Source: Trichostrongylus colubriformis (taxonomy: Eukaryota > Nematoda > Chromadorea > Rhabditida > Trichostrongylidae). From it: 64,000 nt of DNA. The stretch's first letter is position 1. The number at the start of each line of letters is the position of its first letter. Where the stretch lies: contig OZ022257.1 in NCBI GenBank assembly GCA_963978905.1, positions 14,155,664-14,219,663 of the forward strand, written 5' to 3'. The notes beneath the pieces are model-generated. The model saw nothing but the letters and a program-made list of their open reading frames with translations, was not told where the DNA came from and made no database searches. Below are positions 46,130 through 59,123 of the stretch, one piece after another. The position numbers were made by a program, and so were the translations under genes.

Positions 46130-48350
46130 TACAGCCTGAGCGTTCTTCTAGAATACATTAAAATCCACTTAAAATGGAATGACATATGAGCTGCTCTATA
46201 TGGAGCTGCACTGCATAGAGAACGGGTTGCATATCCCATGAGTTTTGTGCCAATTAAAACTCCTCACTCCACAGAACTCAGGCATTCCGTATGATATGGA
46301 GCTCCTTCCTAGCTCCTGTGGATAATCGATTTCACTGCAAGCAGGTGACGATTTGATGAATGATCAGGATAGGTATGTAGCAGAGAGGCGGTGAAATGGG
46401 AAACAAAATCGAGGGAATGTCTAGCACTTTGGAGAAAGTTGAAAATTCTAAGAGAAATTTTTTAATCCAGCCGAGACCGCAGCTATGTCTAAGCTTCGCG
46501 CGTATGAGTCAATTACTATCATCGTATTTTCATGGGAAAATGTCGTGCAATCAATCGATTGGAGCTGCATCCTTAATATGGCCCTGATCCCAGTTGCGAT
46601 GCCCCTGAGCACTGAACCACTTTTGTCCTCAGGTCACTCCGATGGCCGCTGCCCGTAGGTTATAGGACCGGAAAAATTTTCGGGACATTTTGTTCTAATT
46701 TTTCTTGACGGTTCTGGAAGCTTTTTTTGATGGAACAAACGGAGTTTGATGTCTAGCAGCCCAGCCTTTGTGGAAGTACATAGTAAATTCTAGAAAAGAG
46801 CTAGAGATGCTGCTCCTTCATGAGTACCTCCTGAGGTGGTGGCAGTGAATCGACGATGAGCTGATTTCAAATTTACATCTATTGTTCCTCTTTCTCCTCA
46901 CAAATCCAATTTTTTGAAAATTTCTGATTCTCAAATATCGAATAATTTCGTTATATGGATACCAGTAATAATGATAATAATAGGCTTACAAGGAAATTTT
47001 TGCGAAATTCTAATAAACAATAAAATTATTTTATGTAAGGTCTAATAATTGATGTGAAAGGCAGATGTGAAAGGAATATAAAATTATCGCAAAAATTTCC
47101 TTGCAAGGTTTTTAGGGTTCAGATTCTCCAGTTGGTGGGTACAAACCCGCGAGTGTGTCGCGGTAATCCATCACACTCACAAATTGCCGCTGTTTTCATG
47201 AGGAGCCTCGTATTTGATGAGTGTGCGTGGCCGGCGGGGTACTGGACAAGGTGTGCGTAATTAAATGCGAGAGAATTCTCTTCGGCTCCCACCGAGTGGC
47301 AGGGCATTATTCGTGACTGATAGCCTCCTGATGGCCACCAAACGATAGCGCTCTGACTCGGCTCACACTGACAGCAGCAACAGCAGCAGTAGCAGCAACG
47401 GCATGAGTCGGTTGGCAGCCCCCCCTGAACAGCCCCAAAGCACGGCAATTCCTTTAGACAGGCGTTGAAAGCTGAGTGGCTTTGCCGTGCCGTGGCTTAG
47501 TTTTCTCATGGAAATCTCACGTTCACTCAATACCCACATTACATCTGTTCCGTGTCGTTCAACGGCGGTGATTTTCAAGCGACTTTTCCGGAGAAAACGA
47601 ATTCACAGCGATTGGAAACTTTACCTTGCGATAGCGATTCCATAAAATTTCTCAAAAATTTGCTGACTGGTGCCCTTTTCACTTCCAGATCACCGAAACG
47701 CTGAGAGTGGCATGCGATTATTCTTCATGACATCTATCTATTTTGACCCAAAGCTCGCAAAAACCCATTTCAGCGGTAATGCGCTATCTCCAGGGATTTC
47801 TTAGCCTCTGATGTCAGAAAAATCTCAAAACTTGAAGTCTTCCTATTCTGGCTCTCAGATACTCTGGATGCTCGTCCTAAAAGCTTCTGACGCCGAAGGC
47901 TTGAAGCAGCGGAGAAGAGAGCACGGGCGTAGTTTACGATTGATTGAGGGTCCTAACACGGAAAGCTTATGGTGGCTGTGAGAAATATGACTCCTTTATT
48001 AACTCCTGAAATCATAGTTATTTCTGAGCTTCACTGTGAATATTCTTGCTGATGAAATCTCTATCATTTATGGATCGAAGCCTCTTTCGGATTTCAATTT
48101 CCGTTTTCCGACCTTAGTCCACCAGTTTCCTGTGTAATTCATACGATGTATAGTATTTTTTTAATATTGTACTTTAGTATTCAATATTATACTTGTGAGC
48201 TTTAACGTTTCCGATTTTCGCCCGTTTTCCTGACTTCGATTCGAGAATTACGATATTTCGACTCAGTTTCCGTGTACTTGCCCTCCGAAGTACATTACTA
48301 CTGGATTTTTGAATGTTTTTAATGTTCATGTGTTCTTAATCGTATCTATT
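46130..48350. other. no recognised gene
   Basis: A GC-rich island with CAG/CTG clusters at 47365-47400; otherwise nothing supportable. Confidence 0.35.
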
Positions 48351-48354
48351 CCAG

Positions 48355-48400
48355 TAAACCACAACGTGCCCATGTACGTCACTCATGTGCAGCCTGTCCG
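48355..48400 (+). CDS. candidate short exon, unknown
   Basis: CTATTCCAG acceptor and CCG/GTAGGT donor enclose 46 bases. One frame reads NHNVPMYVTHVQPVR. Its phase does not fit directly to the exon at 49870, so a further exon would be needed between. Confidence 0.2.
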
Positions 48401-49339
48401 GTAGGTGTGGAATTGCAATTTTATGTGAATTTCTATTTAAATCTGCTGATTTATTGACTTGTTAACTTGCAATTTTTTTCCAAAATCCATTTGTGTCCTA
48501 ATTTTTTTTTCAAAATTTCTAGATTAAAACCATTATATTGTTAATGCTTAATATATTGTCATGTGTTCTTAATGTTGTGCATAATCATGCAGTATTATGA
48601 ATTATTGTCTATTATCCTGAGTCATTACATAATATTATATGCCATCATCTATGTACATATTACCATTACCGACTTTTTTTCTGTATAAAGACAACTATTT
48701 CGCAGTATTTTCATCGAAAGGCCTTCCACTCATTTTCACATTGTATCATTTTGTTGAGCACTGCCTTTTCTCCGACTGGGAGTTCTTTCTCGCGTCAGAC
48801 AGCCACTCTAATTTTCTTAAAATTACTTTTATTAAATACAATCGTCTTTCTTCTTGAGGTCGTTCGTGACCGTGAAGCGGTACTTGCAAGTCCAAATGTG
48901 CCCTTAATGAGGAAAACCCACCAGCACGACGAATTGGAAGTTCTCAGTTGTTCTATCTAGATTGGTCCTTATCCGGGGTTCTACGGCAATCATAATGGAA
49001 TGCATGGATGACCCTTCGTCGTCAGCATTTATGGAATCATTTCATTTTTGATTCCCTGTGGTGCTAAAGTGTCCTGTGGTCACATACGGATCGTCACTCA
49101 ATTAAAGAGTTTTCAGTTTTCGTCAGAGACACTTAAAAATCATTTGTTAATGCCTCTTGTGCGTCGACCAATATGTACTGCACAAAATAGGGTATCTAAT
49201 TGTGTTATGCCCAAGCGCCATGATAGGCACGATTTCCTTCACCGGCATTGTGCACTGGAACTATGAACGCTGCGTGCATTTATCAACTCCGTCATAGAGC
49301 TGTTCAAAGATACCTCAGGGGTGAGGAAAAAGTAAAAAC

Positions 49340-49620
49340 TAGGAAGGGATATTTCCTTCAAACGAACATTCCACTCCAACCGTTAGAGGTGATCTCCTAC
49401 CGCAAAAGTGCTTGGGGTCTTCTGCCTCGCATCCGCTGGGCGAGTTGTTGCGAGGGCACGGCAAGCTTTGCGGCTGGCTCACTTCTGTCCCTTCGTCCGT
49501 CTACATCTCATCCACCGTCCAGTAATTCAGAGGAGTGGAAGGAAATGAGTGAGAAGGGTTTCTGTCCAGGGTTTTTTGCGGTCGATTTTTTTTTAGCTTT
49601 TTTTAAACCTTTGCTCATGT
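49340..49620 (+). repeat. single arm of the 22.6-23.5 kb palindrome family
   Basis: Shares TTGGGGTCTTCTGCCTCGCA ... GCGAGTTGTTGCGAGGGCAC with the left arm at 22690-22760, diverged. No inverted partner nearby. Confidence 0.4.
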
Positions 49621-49869
49621 TAACAAGCACTCTTGAAGTATTAGATAGATCTACTTGATCTATTTAATACTTTAAGAGATCTATTCGATGACATGTACCG
49701 GGCTTCAGAAGAGTCGGAAAAGAGAAAAAACAACTGCAACTGAAGTACTGATAGATTCACCGATTTTTCTGGGAGGCCAGGCGCGAGGAAAGAAATGGTT
49801 CTTGAGGGATTGAACCCCAGAAGCCTTTGAAGAATAGCCTCATTGTCCAGAATCATTATGTGATTTCAG

Positions 49870-49997
49870 AGGAAGAGAAGGTTTTTCGTGTTTTGCGTGA
49901 ATTACGCGAACGAGCAGAAAGCGTTGACGTTCGGGATGATGTGGAAAAACTCGAAAAATTGCTCAATGATCCGTTATTTAAGCAGTACAGCCGAAAG
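49870..49997 (+). CDS. exon 1 of unrecognised plus-strand gene
   Basis: Acceptor GATTTCAG, donor GTGAGG. Encodes EEEKVFRVLRELRERAESVD then VRDDVEKLEKLLNDPLFKQY and SRK. This is two amphipathic helices with a short turn and 'L..LL.dp.f', loosely like an L27 scaffold-dimerisation domain. That resemblance is pattern-level only. It ends in phase 0, matching the next exon. Upstream exons are not identified. Confidence 0.55.
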
Positions 49998-50917
49998 GTG
50001 AGGATCAAACAAGTTTTTGAATACTGATTCATCCTATTTTTGATGTTTATCTTCAAGCTTGAGCTTACCAGTCAAAGTATGCTCTATTATAAGCACAACT
50101 ACAGTGATCGCATATTCATGGAAATTTTCTCCATCGCACTAGGAAAAAGTGATTATGCCTGAGGCTTTGTCTTCGGTATACGCCATGCCTCAGACGTTTA
50201 TTCAGATTCGTGAAGACCTTTTGATAGCTGACCCTATATCGTTCCACGTGAGGTAGATCAATGACAGTCTTTTGAGCACTAACAAGTCCCCTTTCGAAGT
50301 TCAAAAATCATTGCAGTTTAAAGAGAGATTCACACATGGCCGGATGCTATTCAAGGTCTCTAGTTATACTGTATCACCTCTGTCTAAGTGGTTGTATAAT
50401 TTCAGTATTTTAGTATCAGCGGTTTTTGGCGTGAACTCAAACGTTCCTTCTAAAAAAGGGTAGGGAAGAGCAGGAATCTCCCAGGGAGTGGTGTGCATCA
50501 CCTATACCGTAATACGGAACCCCCTTCCTGCACTTCGTTCTTGTTCTGTCCACGGAGCTCTTTGACCTTTAACTTAAAAAACCCGCTCTGCTACCTTAAA
50601 AATGAAAAGCAACAAAAAACCCCAACCCAACCCGAATTAAATCGAAACCTTACTCATCAGGAATCATCATCAGCATAGCACTGAGTTCTTGACGGATTCG
50701 GTAAGCAAACTATAATTCAATTGTTTTCAGTTCGGGTGAGCTAGTGGTGAACTTCTAAGTCAGTAAAAAGCCTCAGAAAAAATGAGAAAATAAGGAAATA
50801 ATTGGGAAATATGCTTGAAAATATGACTGGTTTCATTTAAGGGGGTGGGGGTGATTTACCTGGTTATCATCTTTGGAGTATACTTATTTTTAAACTGACT
50901 ATTTGTCGCTTTTCCAG

Positions 50918-50954
50918 AGCTCCAAAGCTGCTCCGAAAATTCTCAAACGAGAAG
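50918..50954 (+). CDS. exon 2 of unrecognised gene (37 bp)
   Basis: Acceptor CTTTTCCAG, donor GTAAGC. Encodes SSKAAPKILKRE and one base of a split codon completed by the next exon. A micro-exon like this is credible only because phases on both sides agree. Confidence 0.5.
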
Positions 50955-51273
50955 GTAAGCCTTCATTCGTTAATTTTTAAACTTTTTAAATAGTTTTATT
51001 ATTTTTATTGTGATTTACTATCTTGTAGGCTATTCTTTATATATCGCATTCTTTGAAGATATGGGGATATCATGAATCTTTTTTTCGATTAGTTGCTATT
51101 TCGAGCAGTTATATGTACTTTGTTCTACCCATTATCCCCCTTAACTTTGAACAGTTGATATCATAATTTTGCTGAATATGCGTTTAATTGTTGGTTCATA
51201 TTCTTTTAAGTGTATGTTTAATTATGAACAGGTGTTGGACGAATGTAGCACTTATTGCTGGTTGTTTTGACAG

Positions 51274-51356
51274 GTGCTGTCGGTGAGTCTGCATTGGTGA
51301 AATTCTTACGTGAGCAAGTCGAAGGCGAATTACAACAGAATCTCAAAGAGAATCAG
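51274..51356 (+). CDS. exon 3 of unrecognised gene
   Basis: Acceptor GTTTTGACAG, donor GTACGT. Encodes AVGESALVKFLREQ then VEGELQQNLKENQ, helical and charged. Phase 1 in, phase 0 out, agreeing with exons 2 and 4. Confidence 0.55.
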
Positions 51357-51757
51357 GTACGTTTTTTGAAGTGACCACAGGAATGTACGTGAGAAATGGG
51401 AAAATCTCCCGAGGCAGAGTGCATAAGGTGCGTTGGCGATTTGTTGCGCTCTGCTTCATCCCGTGATCATAAATCGGGGTACGCTTGCCGCTTGCCAATT
51501 GCACGATTAGAGGGAACAGCTAGATCATTTAGAATGATCACTTTGATCAACTAAGCATTCCATTCCTTGTGACAAATGGTGGACCCAAAAATTGGATTTG
51601 ATGGTCCCGAGGCGCTTGCAAATGTTCCTATGTTCTGAGTGCATGGCGCAATCCAAGCGGATTGATCACCGCTCAGAACTCCGCCGCATTTACTTTTTCG
51701 TTCAATTTACCTTAACACATTACTTTTTAACTTATATTTGAATCACACCAATTTTGT

Positions 51758-51785
51758 CTGTCTGTCTGTCTGTCCGTCTGTCTCA
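51758..51785 (+). repeat. (TCTG)n microsatellite
   Basis: Seven near-perfect TGTC units in the intron. Confidence 0.8.
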
Positions 51786-51799
51786 GTATCAGGAATGAC

Positions 51800-54700
51800 T
51801 CCGATGCCCTTAATGGCAGTGGTGGAGGCAGACAGGATCGAATATCAAAAGATTATTGTATAAAAAAGCCCAGGCCCCTATAAGTAAGAAAGTGAGGAAA
51901 AAATGGAATGGAATGGCCAAAAATCGGGGAAATGAGCCCCCACTTCTCACCGTTGACTCCTAAGGGAGGCGTGCTCTGTCGGCGTAAGAGACGGGTGCTG
52001 AAAACGACAGCTCTCACAACGCTTAGGGGCGCTTCTTCTTATCGGAAATTCCGCCACATAGGGTCTTCTTGGACCCGAAGCTTTCATTATGATTACTTTC
52101 TTAAGGAAAATTCATTACTTGGTTACCCCTAGCACTGTGCTTGAGAAACTTCCTTAACCAAACCTACAATTTCTAAAGCCGAAAATCCTAAAAATTTGAT
52201 GAAATTTTTACGTAGAACAAAATTTTCCGTGAAAACCCTTCATCTTCGTCTATTTCAACGGAGCACATCATCAAATAGCATGTCCATGGGGTTAGGTATG
52301 ATAGACAGCACAGTCAGCGAGCTCAGAAAAAAAAATCATGGGAATGTTTTTTTTTGCTATTTGGGTCAAAAGCGTTACAAAGATCTGTCTGGAAAGGAGT
52401 GTGTTTTAAAAATGAAGCCCGGCCACAGTCATTCAATGCCATCCTATAGAAATGAATAAGTTGTTTTGGACCATTATATGTAGCCTTGGCCTCGAATAAA
52501 CATTCCACAGAAGATCTATTATCCGAAAATCGAAGGGTCCGATAAGTGTTGGAAAGACCAGTGGCTAGGCAATGGGCAATGATGGCAATGATATTGAAAA
52601 TCATTTCAGAACTCAATTTCCTTCCATTTTCGATGCTGACCTTTGATCTCACTGCTTATTACATGCAGCATACTTATCAGATTATTATAACTGTTATATT
52701 CTAGGAATGTTTTTTATTAAATTCAAATAGGTACCCGCCCAGTGAGTAGCCGTTTAGCCAATGCATAGGCTTTTGGGGTGGTCCTATCGGTGCAGAATGG
52801 TGCCGTGTAATGTCGGATAGCGAACAGACGCCACTGATCTTAGATGACTTGACTGACTATAGCTGAGATCACAGTTCCTGTCCTTCTCAACCTTTCTCAT
52901 CCATCCACCCGCAATTTGGACCTTTTTCTGACCAGGAAAAGGCTTTAGCTTCTCATGGAACCTAGGTGGATCGGTTGGGTCTCAAGTGCTGATCGCAAGT
53001 AGACAACCAAATTTCAGAATACCGTTCCGAAGCGGGTCAGGAGAAATCAAAATTTGCTTTCGATAACTCATTGACTGGGTACTTTGTTTGATGTGACTCA
53101 CCAAGAGGTATAATCGAAGGGTCAAAATCGCCTTTCACCACCTCTAGAGCAACAACGCTGCTACTGAGCCACATCGACCGTAGCTGCACATACGGTTGAC
53201 CTCGTTGATGCTTCACTTCAAGCAAAGTTCTTCGTTGATGAATTATCGCAGGCAAATTTTGACCAATCCTGACTCGCTTCTGAGCGGCCTTTAGCATTTT
53301 TCGTTTTCATAATTGTAATCATTATTCTAGACTCCATGGACCCAAATGGGTTTCATTTCAGAGTTCCATGAAAAGTTAAAAGCCCTTTCCTGGTAACTGA
53401 TGTGAATCTCATTTTAATTTCGTTCTATGAATGGCTTGTTATCACTTGATTCGGATTGCACTCTTTTTCGACTATGCAGATCAGGGGCCAGATCTGCTTC
53501 ATGCCGAGGGCTGCGTGGCTGAAGATACTCATTTTATCTCTGCATATATGTGTATATGCATTATGACACTTCATTTTATAATACAAAGGGTTTATCACTG
53601 GATTTTTGGCATTGCTACCTGAGCAGAACTTTGTTGTGGTGTCACATAGTAGAACATTGTGCAAGTAATGGCATTAAGGGGCATTGTCCAGCGACTGTCA
53701 GGAAGTGCCGCCGTCCATTAACGGGGATATCTCCTGTCATTTGGTGTGGCACGCCCGTGAAAAAGTTTGAAGGCTATGAATGTCAGGTAATGGTGGTTGC
53801 TGGCAGAACCACCGCAAAATGCAGTATTCGAACTGCAAATTGCTGGAATCGACCTACAAACCAGTTAGAAGACACGGGCCCAGAACTGTTAAGAGACCGA
53901 TTATGTAATGTGACTCGTGGAGAGAAGAGATAGACTACTGGGAATGCTGTTTCACGCCAGTCCCAATGGGCGTGGCAAGCTCTTACGATTTCGTTCTTTC
54001 GCATCCACCTTAGATGGGCTGAGAACGATGGGTCTGGTGCAGGTGGGCCTATCGTGAAAATACTGCGTGCGTCACGTCTGCCGCCTTCATTGGCTCCATC
54101 TCCTCCATACCCGTGTAGGTAACTTTTTCAACCATTGAAAATTAAAGAAGCTAGAAGTCCGATAGTTTAGAAAGAGGTATGAATGACTGAGTATCGAATA
54201 AATGGTACTCCTTTGCAACCCAATGGTTTCGGTTGTTGACATGTTTCACAGCACTTTGTATCACTGATGTATTGGTCGAAGCCACACAGATCTGTGATGT
54301 GCGGCAGTGATACGCAACATACATATAACCAGTTCATTTACGCGCAGAGTCGTTCGAGCCGACCCACTTGCACATTGCACACCGTTTGCTTCTATCCTTG
54401 GCTTTCCTTTACAATTAACACTTTCCACTCTTTAATTATGTGGAACTCGTTGGTTTCAAGGAGCCTTTTCCCCCATTCGTTCAAAGAAGACGGGTGGGGA
54501 ACCCAGCTGTACCTATACAACGGCTACTTCTAGTGGCGAAGTCGGCCGCGCTATTCAGCTGCCGTGGGAAACACTTTGTTGTCCCAAAAGGTTTTTTGGA
54601 TGCTATTTCTGGCGCTTTTTTTGGGGAATTGGCGATATATGGCCCCTTTAATATATCGCATACTCTTCCCGTTGCTGAATGACGAATTCGCTTCTGAGCT

Positions 54701-55540
54701 ATGGCATCAGAACGATTCATGGGAGAAAAATATATTTGTCTAGCTGGAAATTGAACCCGTTTCACATATTTTATGCAGCTTCGGTGGAGCAGCTGTAATA
54801 CGGGTGATATATCACGTTTTTAGAGAGCGATGGCTACCGCGCAGCACCTAAAAGTTCTGCCAATTTTTCTACCCTTTCGGGATTGGTTATTTGGTACCAG
54901 AAAACAGGCTATACTAAAGGGACTCAGATACCGTAAATATGCACATAAAGCAGCTCCTGAGGTCATGTACGAAATAGGGAACGATCTCATTTGAGAGGTG
55001 GGGGAGAGGGGGGGGGGTGGAGGGGAGGGTGGCAAGGGAAGTAAAGATGAAAATAGAGGGACTTGTACGATTTTCGAGAATGACGGTGCCCCGAAATATC
55101 CTGAAGGATAATGCGCGGTGTAGCGCGCAGTGATCCGAGGTAGTGCGTACTGCCCATAGGTCAGAACTAGCAAAAGCAGAAGTACTTCGTTGAAATGGGA
55201 GTGGTAGCTGTAAAAGCAGCGTACTAGTAAATACAATCGAATGAGGTCAAAAATTACTTTGGAGTTATCACGCAGATAGTTACCACCCGAGTAACGTTCG
55301 TGGGGTGGTGGGTTACTATGCCAGCTGAACCTATCAAGGGTGGGGTGGGGATGGGGGGGGGGGGGGGAGGAGGGGGGAGATGCTGGTGAAAATCGAACTC
55401 TCAGCCATGATTTTTGTGTGTAAGCGCCATCAAGGATTGAACAGATAAAGATGAAGGAACTTCATGAATTGAGATTTCATATGCCGACACATGGATAGGT
55501 AGTAATAGATGATAAGCAGGAATAATTATCAGTAACAGCG
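51800..55540. other. large intron, no recognised content
   Basis: Part of the 6-kb intron between exons 3 and 4. It has short frames without motifs and G-runs at 55004-55022 and 55352-55366. A 127-codon frame at 53550-53933 has no splice or domain support. Confidence 0.4.
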
Positions 55541-55544
55541 AGAA

Positions 55545-55790
55545 GAGTGCGGAAGTGGTGTAGTAACTGGTGGCGCGCACTTCCACTCGTATGATGCGGA
55601 GATCTAATCCCGCACTAATGTCTGCCCAGGTGAACTGAGTCTTCCATCTCTCCGGGGGAGAAGAATTGGTACCATACCGTCTGGGAGGATAAAGGGAATA
55701 ATTTGTACATCGGATGGCGCGTAAGTCGCATTCCTCTGCCATCACAATTCTGAATGGAACGTTAATGTATAGTGCATTCGAGAAAGATGG
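55545..55790 (+). repeat. tRNA-derived SINE-like repeat, copy 2
   Basis: A-box-like GTAACTGGTGGCGCGC, B-box-like GAGATCTAATCCCGC, then the body shared with 33600-33880 (GAATTGGTACCATACCGTCT; GTACATCGGATGG). Confidence 0.6.
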
Positions 55791-55825
55791 GTATTGTTAG
55801 GTCAGTTTTCCGGGAATGTTAGCGT

Positions 55826-56170
55826 TAGGATCGTGGATCGCCGCGCGCGGCAAAACTCGGGCGACTTGAGCGCTATGTGGTACGGTATTCGCAACGCAGC
55901 TTTTCACTGGTGGAGTAGATGTTGCGCCTCCGCCTCATACGTTGCGTTGCCCTTTGTTCAAATGTGAGTCAGTGAAAACCTCAAGTAGATGAGACCTGAC
56001 CGTAAACCTTAATTGGCGAAACCGTCTAGAGGAGTAAAAGCGGATTACCCGAAGAAGCAGCAGTGGAGGCGTAACAATTGCCCCCCTTCGAAACCGGTCG
56101 TGGGTACCGTATCATGCCGCATCGGAGTCGCCCAGAGTTTGTCGCGCGCGGTGATCCACCAACCATAATC
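55826..56170. repeat. imperfect palindrome, GC-rich
   Basis: TGGATCGCCGCGCGCGGCAA (55835) is mirrored by TTGTCGCGCGCGGTGATCCA (56139). Inner arms also pair (TTGCGCCTCCGCC against GGAGGCGTAACAA). Centre near 55998. Confidence 0.65.
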
Positions 56171-56646
56171 CTCATGCCTCGGTTTTCGGGCTGCCGCGAG
56201 CGTCGGACGATGCGGCGAATGCAAGACCTTGCGTGTCTTTTTGCGTGCGACTGCGCACATCGCCCAATGCTACTTTTAGAGTTGTTATGAACTGTTTCTC
56301 TGAGGGATTTCATAACACTAGCCTTCGGCAACCGGATCGGAATCCTAACCGGCTGCAGCAACTCGCCCTGAGCGCTCCTCGTGCGCGACGTCGCGATGCA
56401 AAATTCTGACTCAACGATATAGACTCCATCACCTTTTTGGGGTTAGCGTTGAAGCTTCATCCTTTATCCTTTCAATGTTATCAAATTGATACCGAGCAGT
56501 CGATAGGCCCGAATTGAAAGAGGTAGGTTATCGCGGCAGAAATGGCTTTTTTCTCAATTGTAAAGATGTTCAAAATCGTAGAGGCCTTTAGATGCTTGTG
56601 ATTATGCAAACTCATAAAGTTCAGTGCACGCCATATACCGTTTATA

Positions 56647-57322
56647 CAGAGGGTGCCATCAAAAGAGGTACTTTCCTCCTCCACTTTCAACCCTATATTA
56701 GTCGAACTTCGGCAGATTCTGACGAAGTGCTCCCATACCCAAATTCAACAACACGTCTCATACTACCCCCAAACTCCGTGAGAGCCTTCTGCACGAGTAG
56801 AAACGGAAGCTTCTTCCGAGTGAACATGATGTATCACCTCAACTCAACAAAATCCGCGATTTCGTCACCCTCGTTCACAACCTTGCTAAGGTCCGTTCAC
56901 TCTGGGTACTAAGGGGATTCATATTGGACGGTGCTTTTAAACATTCCGTTTTTTGGGTTCCCAGCAAGAACCAAAGCGTGCGATTACCACTGAAAACCCT
57001 CCGGAGGAGGTTTGAGGCATGAAAAATGACACTTCGGATCATAGCAGTGTTGTCCAAGCAGCGACGAGAGCATCTGTGACTTCCATGAACCGAAGGGTCT
57101 GTTCATAGAAGCTTTCCAGGAGGGATCCACCACGGAATGTGGCTCTGCTGTTTGAGGCGGTTCCCTACATATGCCATAGGTGTTCTAAAACCTGACTATG
57201 GCGACTGAAGGCTGCATATTTTTATGGCGGTGAAAGCAGAGTGCCTCAACTTGCTCCTACTTCCAGAAGAATATCCCAGGCATATTTTGCCCTAATAATT
57301 TTATCTCTTTCATTACTCTCTG
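56647..57322. mobile_element. GGGTGCC-ended element, copy 2
   Basis: CAGAGGGTGCCATCAAAAG ... CTCTG, flanked by TA (56645-56646, 57323-57324). Interior is the reverse complement of the 36.2-36.9 kb copy. The right terminus lost its GGCACCCC. It ends 88 bases before exon 4. Confidence 0.65.
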
Positions 57323-57410
57323 TATTGTAAACTTGGCGGATGTAAACCTGTCACTGATTCTCTGTCACATTTTTCTTAGGTGTGGTAAGCCGTTTTAAAC
57401 TTATTTTCAG

Positions 57411-57520
57411 AGGTTGTACTTCGTCGAATTCGATGCTTCAGCGCTGGTCCTTGAAGTACTTGATCCGCGGCAAGACGAACACTTTTTGCTGGTCGCAGGA
57501 CCGAAGGACGTTAAATCTAG
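57411..57520 (+). CDS. exon 4 of unrecognised gene
   Basis: Acceptor TTATTTTCAG, donor GTACGC. Encodes RLYFVEFDASALVLEVLDPR then QDEHFLLVAGPKDVKSR, a beta-rich, globular-looking segment. Starts in phase 0, as exon 3 requires. It may be the start of a folded domain, but I do not recognise it. Transposons border it on both sides. Confidence 0.6.
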
Positions 57521-57538
57521 GTACGCTCTCTAGATGTA

Positions 57539-58575
57539 TTGGGTCATTCCATAAGTAATGTCGTATTTTTTCAAGCATAAATTTTTCCTATGAAATTGCA
57601 AGTTTTTGCAGCATGTCATATATCATTTGAAAGAGGTTTCCCTGCTCTACAAAATGTCATGTTCAGTTTCTGAGTTCGTTAGAATGGGGCCGACATTTAG
57701 GCTGGAGAAGAGGTAGGTCCAGCCGACAGAAAATGGCCAGACCGGCAATCGATTGAAACACCACATTTCACCTTGGAAAAATCAACCAGTCATGTGTCGC
57801 GTACTTAGTCCTGACCTCTTCTACAGTTTTCAATATTTAGTTGATCAAGAAGTTGTGTCGTTCTTTTTCTAAAACTTTTTTTTCGAAAGCACTCACACTT
57901 ATTCAAAATGAAATTTTTTCTTTCAAATCCCTTGCTCAGAGTTGTTTCATGAACCACTTCTAAGGACTTTTTCTGCTATATCGAAAACATCTTTCTAGTT
58001 TGTTTTGGCTGCGATCCAGATTGAGTTTTAATACCATGTGATAGGGTCCAGTTGACATTTTTCACAATTTATTTTTTCCATGAGAATGTTAAGGAATCCG
58101 GTCAGTGGTATTCCCCTGTTCCTACCCACCTTCTGCTCTTAACATTTCACCGCTCTTTCAACTGATTGGTTGAGAAAATTTTCTTGCCTTGGTTCGAAGA
58201 AATTGTTTAAAATCACCGAGTTGCGGCGGAAAAACTAAATGTGAAAAAAAAGAGCGACGTGACATTTCAAGCAACTGACTGGTGGAACTTGTAGGAGAGG
58301 TCGGGGCCATTTACGGAACACATGGTTGGTTAGTTTTCCTCAAGTAAAAAATAGTGTTTTAATTGATTGCCGGTTTGGCCAATTTTTGTCTGCTAGACCT
58401 GAATCTTTGCCAGCCTAAATGTCGGCGCCATTCTAACATACTCGAAAACTAAACATGTCATTTTGTAGAACAGAAAATTTGCTTTCGAATGATATATGAT
58501 ACGCTGCAAAAACTTGAGATTTTATGGAAAAAATTTTTGCTGGAAGGAAACGACACTACTTATGGAATGACCCAA
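57539..58575. mobile_element. long inverted-repeat (snap-back) element
   Basis: TTGGGTCATTCCATAAGTAA ... TTATGGAATGACCCAA, flanked by TA (57537-57538, 58576-58577). The arms pair for about 230 bases and then more weakly to roughly 57840 and 58260. No open frame survives, so it is a non-autonomous Tc1/mariner-like hairpin. It begins 18 bases after exon 4. Confidence 0.75.
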
Positions 58576-59097
58576 TAGGTCAAAAACGCAAACAGCTCCA
58601 TCCATTACGTTTTCATGGCCATTTTTGCGTAGTTAATGACAGCTATTAGGAAAGCGCTGACGGCGATGACATTTTTAAAATACGCCTAGTTACCATATGA
58701 ACTTTCTTGCCGGTGTTTGTTTTTGTGCTATGATGGAAGCTGTTGGTGGGCCATTCTGGGCAACTGCGTGCAATGTGAGTTCAAAAACGGGGCATGTAGC
58801 AGAGATGGGAGCGCTTGAGTAATCAACCAAGCTGCCGTCCGTTCAACTGGTCCTCAGAAGTCCGTTCCACATGGGAACCGCCGCGCAGTGCACGTGAGGC
58901 AGTAGCGGCTTGGCTGTGCTGAGTTAATTAGGGCACATTGTGTTCCCTGAGAATGAGAGCGCGAGATAGATGGGAAGGGATGGAGAGATACAGATAGCCA
59001 CCACCCGTGGCTGGCTGGTTGGTTACGAGGTTGGTTGGCTGACTGGTCGGACGGCAGGCTGGCTGGTTCAGTCGCGCCGTCGTGCTGCAGTGGCCAC

Positions 59098-59123
59098 AGC
59101 AGCAGCAGCAGCAGCAGCAGCGC
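59098..59123 (+). repeat. (CAG)n microsatellite
   Basis: Eight CAG units upstream of the candidate first exon. Confidence 0.85.

Noticed and set aside
53550..53933. 127-codon open frame
   Set aside because: No splice context or motif; lies inside a large intron.
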